DNA of 24,919 bases from an uncultured Oxalobacteraceae bacterium (GTDB taxonomy: Bacteria > Pseudomonadota > Gammaproteobacteria > Burkholderiales > Burkholderiaceae). The stretch is from assembly GCA_946479255.1 (NCBI GenBank), contig CAMLFK010000042.1, positions 1 to 24,919 on the forward strand. The letters run 5' to 3'. Below the pieces are notes generated by a model. That model ran no database searches and was not told where the DNA came from. It saw only the letters and a list, made by a program, of their open reading frames with translations. A program made the position numbers and the translations under genes. This document shows positions 23,472 to 24,919 of this stretch, one piece after another (the stretch's first letter is position 1; every line of letters starts with the position of its first letter).

Positions 23472-24776
23472 ATGGCAGGTGACCCGTCGGTATTACAAGC
23501 AATTTCGGGTCGCCTGAGGTTCGGCCTCATCGACCTGGTCCGGCGGACCAAGGCCGTCGCCTTGCTGCGCGAACTCGAAGCCCTGCAATTCGAGTCGCCT
23601 GCCAAACTGCAGCAGCGCCAGCAAGCGCTGCTGCAGGAGTACACCAAGCTGGTCAAGATCCGCAGTCCCCTTTACGCCGGCTTTGCCGGCTTCGCCGATT
23701 TCCCCCTCATCGACAAGGCCTGGGCCAATGCCAACCGCGATGGCCTGCTCAACCGCGCCTACAAGGGCAAGCTGGTGCGCAAGAAAACCGGCGGCTCCAC
23801 CGGCGAACCCTTCGTCTACTTCACCGGCACCCGCGCCCAGTCCTATCTGTGGGCGGCCATCCTGCTGAGCTGGCGCGTGGCCGGCTACCAGCTGGGCGAA
23901 CCGGTGGCCTTTGTCGCCGGCACCGCGCTGTTCGGCACCGGCTACAAGCAAAGGATTTATTACGCACTGATGAACGTGCGCATGTTCTCGGCCTTCGACA
24001 TGTCGCCCGAGCGTATGGACGAGTACGCCGCCGGCATCGCTTCCACCGGCTGCCGCTTGCTGTATGGCTACGCCTCGGCGATACATCAATTGGCCCTGCA
24101 CATCAACCGCAAGGGTCTCACGCCGCCCTTCAAGCTGCGCGGCGTGGTTTGCACCGCCGAAGTGCTGACCCCGGCCATGCGCGCCACCATCGAGCAAGCG
24201 TTCAAGGTACCGTGCTTCAGCCAGTACGGCTGCAACGACGCCGGCATCTCGGCCTACGAATGCGAGCACCGCCAGGGCTTTCACCTGATCAGCCAGCGCG
24301 CCTACACCGAAGTGCAGGAAGACGGCCGGCTGGTCTCGACCGACCTGGCCAACGACGCGTTCTTCCTGCCGCGCTACGATACCGGCGACCTGGTCGAGAT
24401 GGCCGATCAAGCCTGTTCCTGCGGGCGTGGCTTTCCACTGATCAAGAACGTCGTGGGGCGCGCCAACGACATGGTCGAAGACCAGTCCGGCAATGCCGTG
24501 CATTCCGAATTCTTCACCCATCTGTTCCGCGAAGACCGCCGCATCAGCGAGTTCCAGGTCGTCTACGACCAGCGCGAACTGGTGGTGATCGTCCACTGCA
24601 CGGACCCCGCCTTCGACCACCCGGCCTACCTGGAGCGTATCCGTGCCGCGCTGGTGTTTGAGGTTGTGCGTTTCGCCATCAATCGTCCATTCGTTTCCAT
24701 CAAGAACGGCAAGCATCGCTTCGTGATGCGCGTCGACAATGTTGAGCGCGCATTGGGCGATATGATCGCCTGCTGA
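23472..24776 (+). CDS. PaaK/CapK-like adenylate-forming enzyme (second copy, 434 aa)
   Basis: This is a second phenylacetate-CoA ligase/CapK relative, closer to the canonical motifs than the first: TGGSTGEP (106-113) is the ATP loop, SQYGCNDAG (250-258) the adenine-site element, RYDTGD (301-306) the ribose motif, and ACSCGRGFPLIKNVVGR (314-330) the CxCGR segment typical of PaaK-like enzymes. The C-terminal lid ends with FVSIKNGKHRFVMR, where Lys residues could be the usual adenylation Lys. Start ATG 23472 has GAGGCA ahead of it; the gap from the lyase is 20 bp. The two copies differ in length and motifs, so they may act on different substrates. It is the last gene of the run; a promoter-like region follows. 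Confidence 0.85.
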   Translation: MAGDPSVLQAISGRLRFGLIDLVRRTKAVALLRELEALQFESPAKLQQRQQALLQEYTKLVKIRSPLYAGFAGFADFPLIDKAWANANRDGLLNRAYKGKLVRKKTGGSTGEPFVYFTGTRAQSYLWAAILLSWRVAGYQLGEPVAFVAGTALFGTGYKQRIYYALMNVRMFSAFDMSPERMDEYAAGIASTGCRLLYGYASAIHQLALHINRKGLTPPFKLRGVVCTAEVLTPAMRATIEQAFKVPCFSQYGCNDAGISAYECEHRQGFHLISQRAYTEVQEDGRLVSTDLANDAFFLPRYDTGDLVEMADQACSCGRGFPLIKNVVGRANDMVEDQSGNAVHSEFFTHLFREDRRISEFQVVYDQRELVVIVHCTDPAFDHPAYLERIRAALVFEVVRFAINRPFVSIKNGKHRFVMRVDNVERALGDMIAC

Positions 24777-24824
24777 GGGGGCGCACGGTTGCCGTCGAGC
24801 CAGGGCAAAAAGACACCTTTCTGT

Positions 24825-24845
24825 CTATAATTGCAATTTTTATAG
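24825..24845 (+). promoter_or_regulatory. Perfect TATAAT box inside a palindrome, upstream of the last gene
   Basis: The 75-bp gap holds TATAAT at 24826-24831. It overlaps an inverted repeat CTATA / TATAG (24825-24829 with 24841-24845), inside which AATTGCAATT (24829-24838) is a perfect 10-bp palindrome. No clear -35 hexamer sits 16-18 bp upstream. A protein bound to the palindrome would cover the -10, so this is a candidate operator or activator-dependent promoter. Confidence 0.4.
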
Positions 24846-24851
24846 CAGCGG

Positions 24852-24919
24852 ATGACTATGCCCCTGATCTATCTGGTCGCCGGCGCGCGACCCAATTTCA
24901 TGAAAATCGCGCCGATCGT
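24852..24919 (+). CDS. Start of a second UDP-GlcNAc 2-epimerase-like gene (partial)
   Basis: The frame opens at ATG 24852 (or ATG 24858) and runs off the window. The N-terminus reads LIYLVAGARPNFMKIAPI, which aligns with the GTRPEAIK-x-AP opening of non-hydrolysing UDP-GlcNAc 2-epimerases; the GARPNFMKIAP version is a known variant of that family. It is divergent from the wecB at 15259, so it may make a different product or act on a modified sugar. Only 22 codons are visible, so the substrate and integrity are unknown. Confidence 0.8.
   Translation, partial: MTMPLIYLVAGARPNFMKIAPI

Overview
The window reads as one stretch of a betaproteobacterial exopolysaccharide (EPS) locus. The high GC content, strong G/C third-position bias and the EpsD-EpsE-EpsF-EpsG-exosortase gene order suggest Oxalobacteraceae (Massilia/Duganella/Telluria-like). 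That placement is an inference from gene content and base composition, with no database search behind it.

Layout. (1) 1-89: last codons of an initiating sugar transferase. (2) 247-2357: gmd and fcl, which make GDP-L-fucose. (3) 2358-4469: a rearranged segment. It holds an unrecognised 79-aa gene, a two-way terminator, two coupled minus-strand genes of unknown function, and a collapsed second gmd-fcl copy that ends in the same 24-bp box found behind the intact fcl. (4) 4470-10393: the assembly and export block: EpsD lipoprotein isomerase, EpsE export protein, EpsF chain-length protein, EpsG (a BY-kinase homologue with degenerate nucleotide-binding motifs) and an exosortase fused to an EpsI domain. 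(5) 10393-18940: a possible 35-aa coupled ORF, then a Wzy/ligase-like membrane protein, glycosyltransferase, hexapeptide acyltransferase, Wzx-like flippase, UDP-GlcNAc 2-epimerase and two glycosyltransferases. (6) 18930-24776: a PaaK/CapK-like adenylate-forming enzyme, a fourth glycosyltransferase, a secreted heparinase II/III-type lyase and a second PaaK/CapK-like enzyme. (7) 24852-24919: start of a second UDP-GlcNAc 2-epimerase-like gene behind its own promoter-like region.

How it works together (inference from families): a sugar transferase loads undecaprenyl phosphate; glycosyltransferases extend the unit with sugars that probably include L-fucose and ManNAc; the acyltransferase decorates it; Wzx flips it; Wzy polymerises it under EpsF/EpsG control; EpsE exports it with EpsD as a periplasmic helper; and the lyase trims or degrades polymer. 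Most genes from epsG on overlap or nearly abut, many by ATGA/GTGA, which fits one long coupled operon. No PEP-CTERM cargo, tRNA, rRNA, CRISPR array or transposase gene was seen.

Most notable: the fossil second gmd, the three degenerate motifs of EpsG, the coupled mini-ORF and SD-enclosing hairpin before wzy, the low-GC patch across a GT/lyase boundary, and the paired PaaK-like enzymes around a GT and a lyase. I did not find a clearly undescribed system; the best candidates for novelty are the unrecognised genes at 2427-3761 and the 35-aa ORF.
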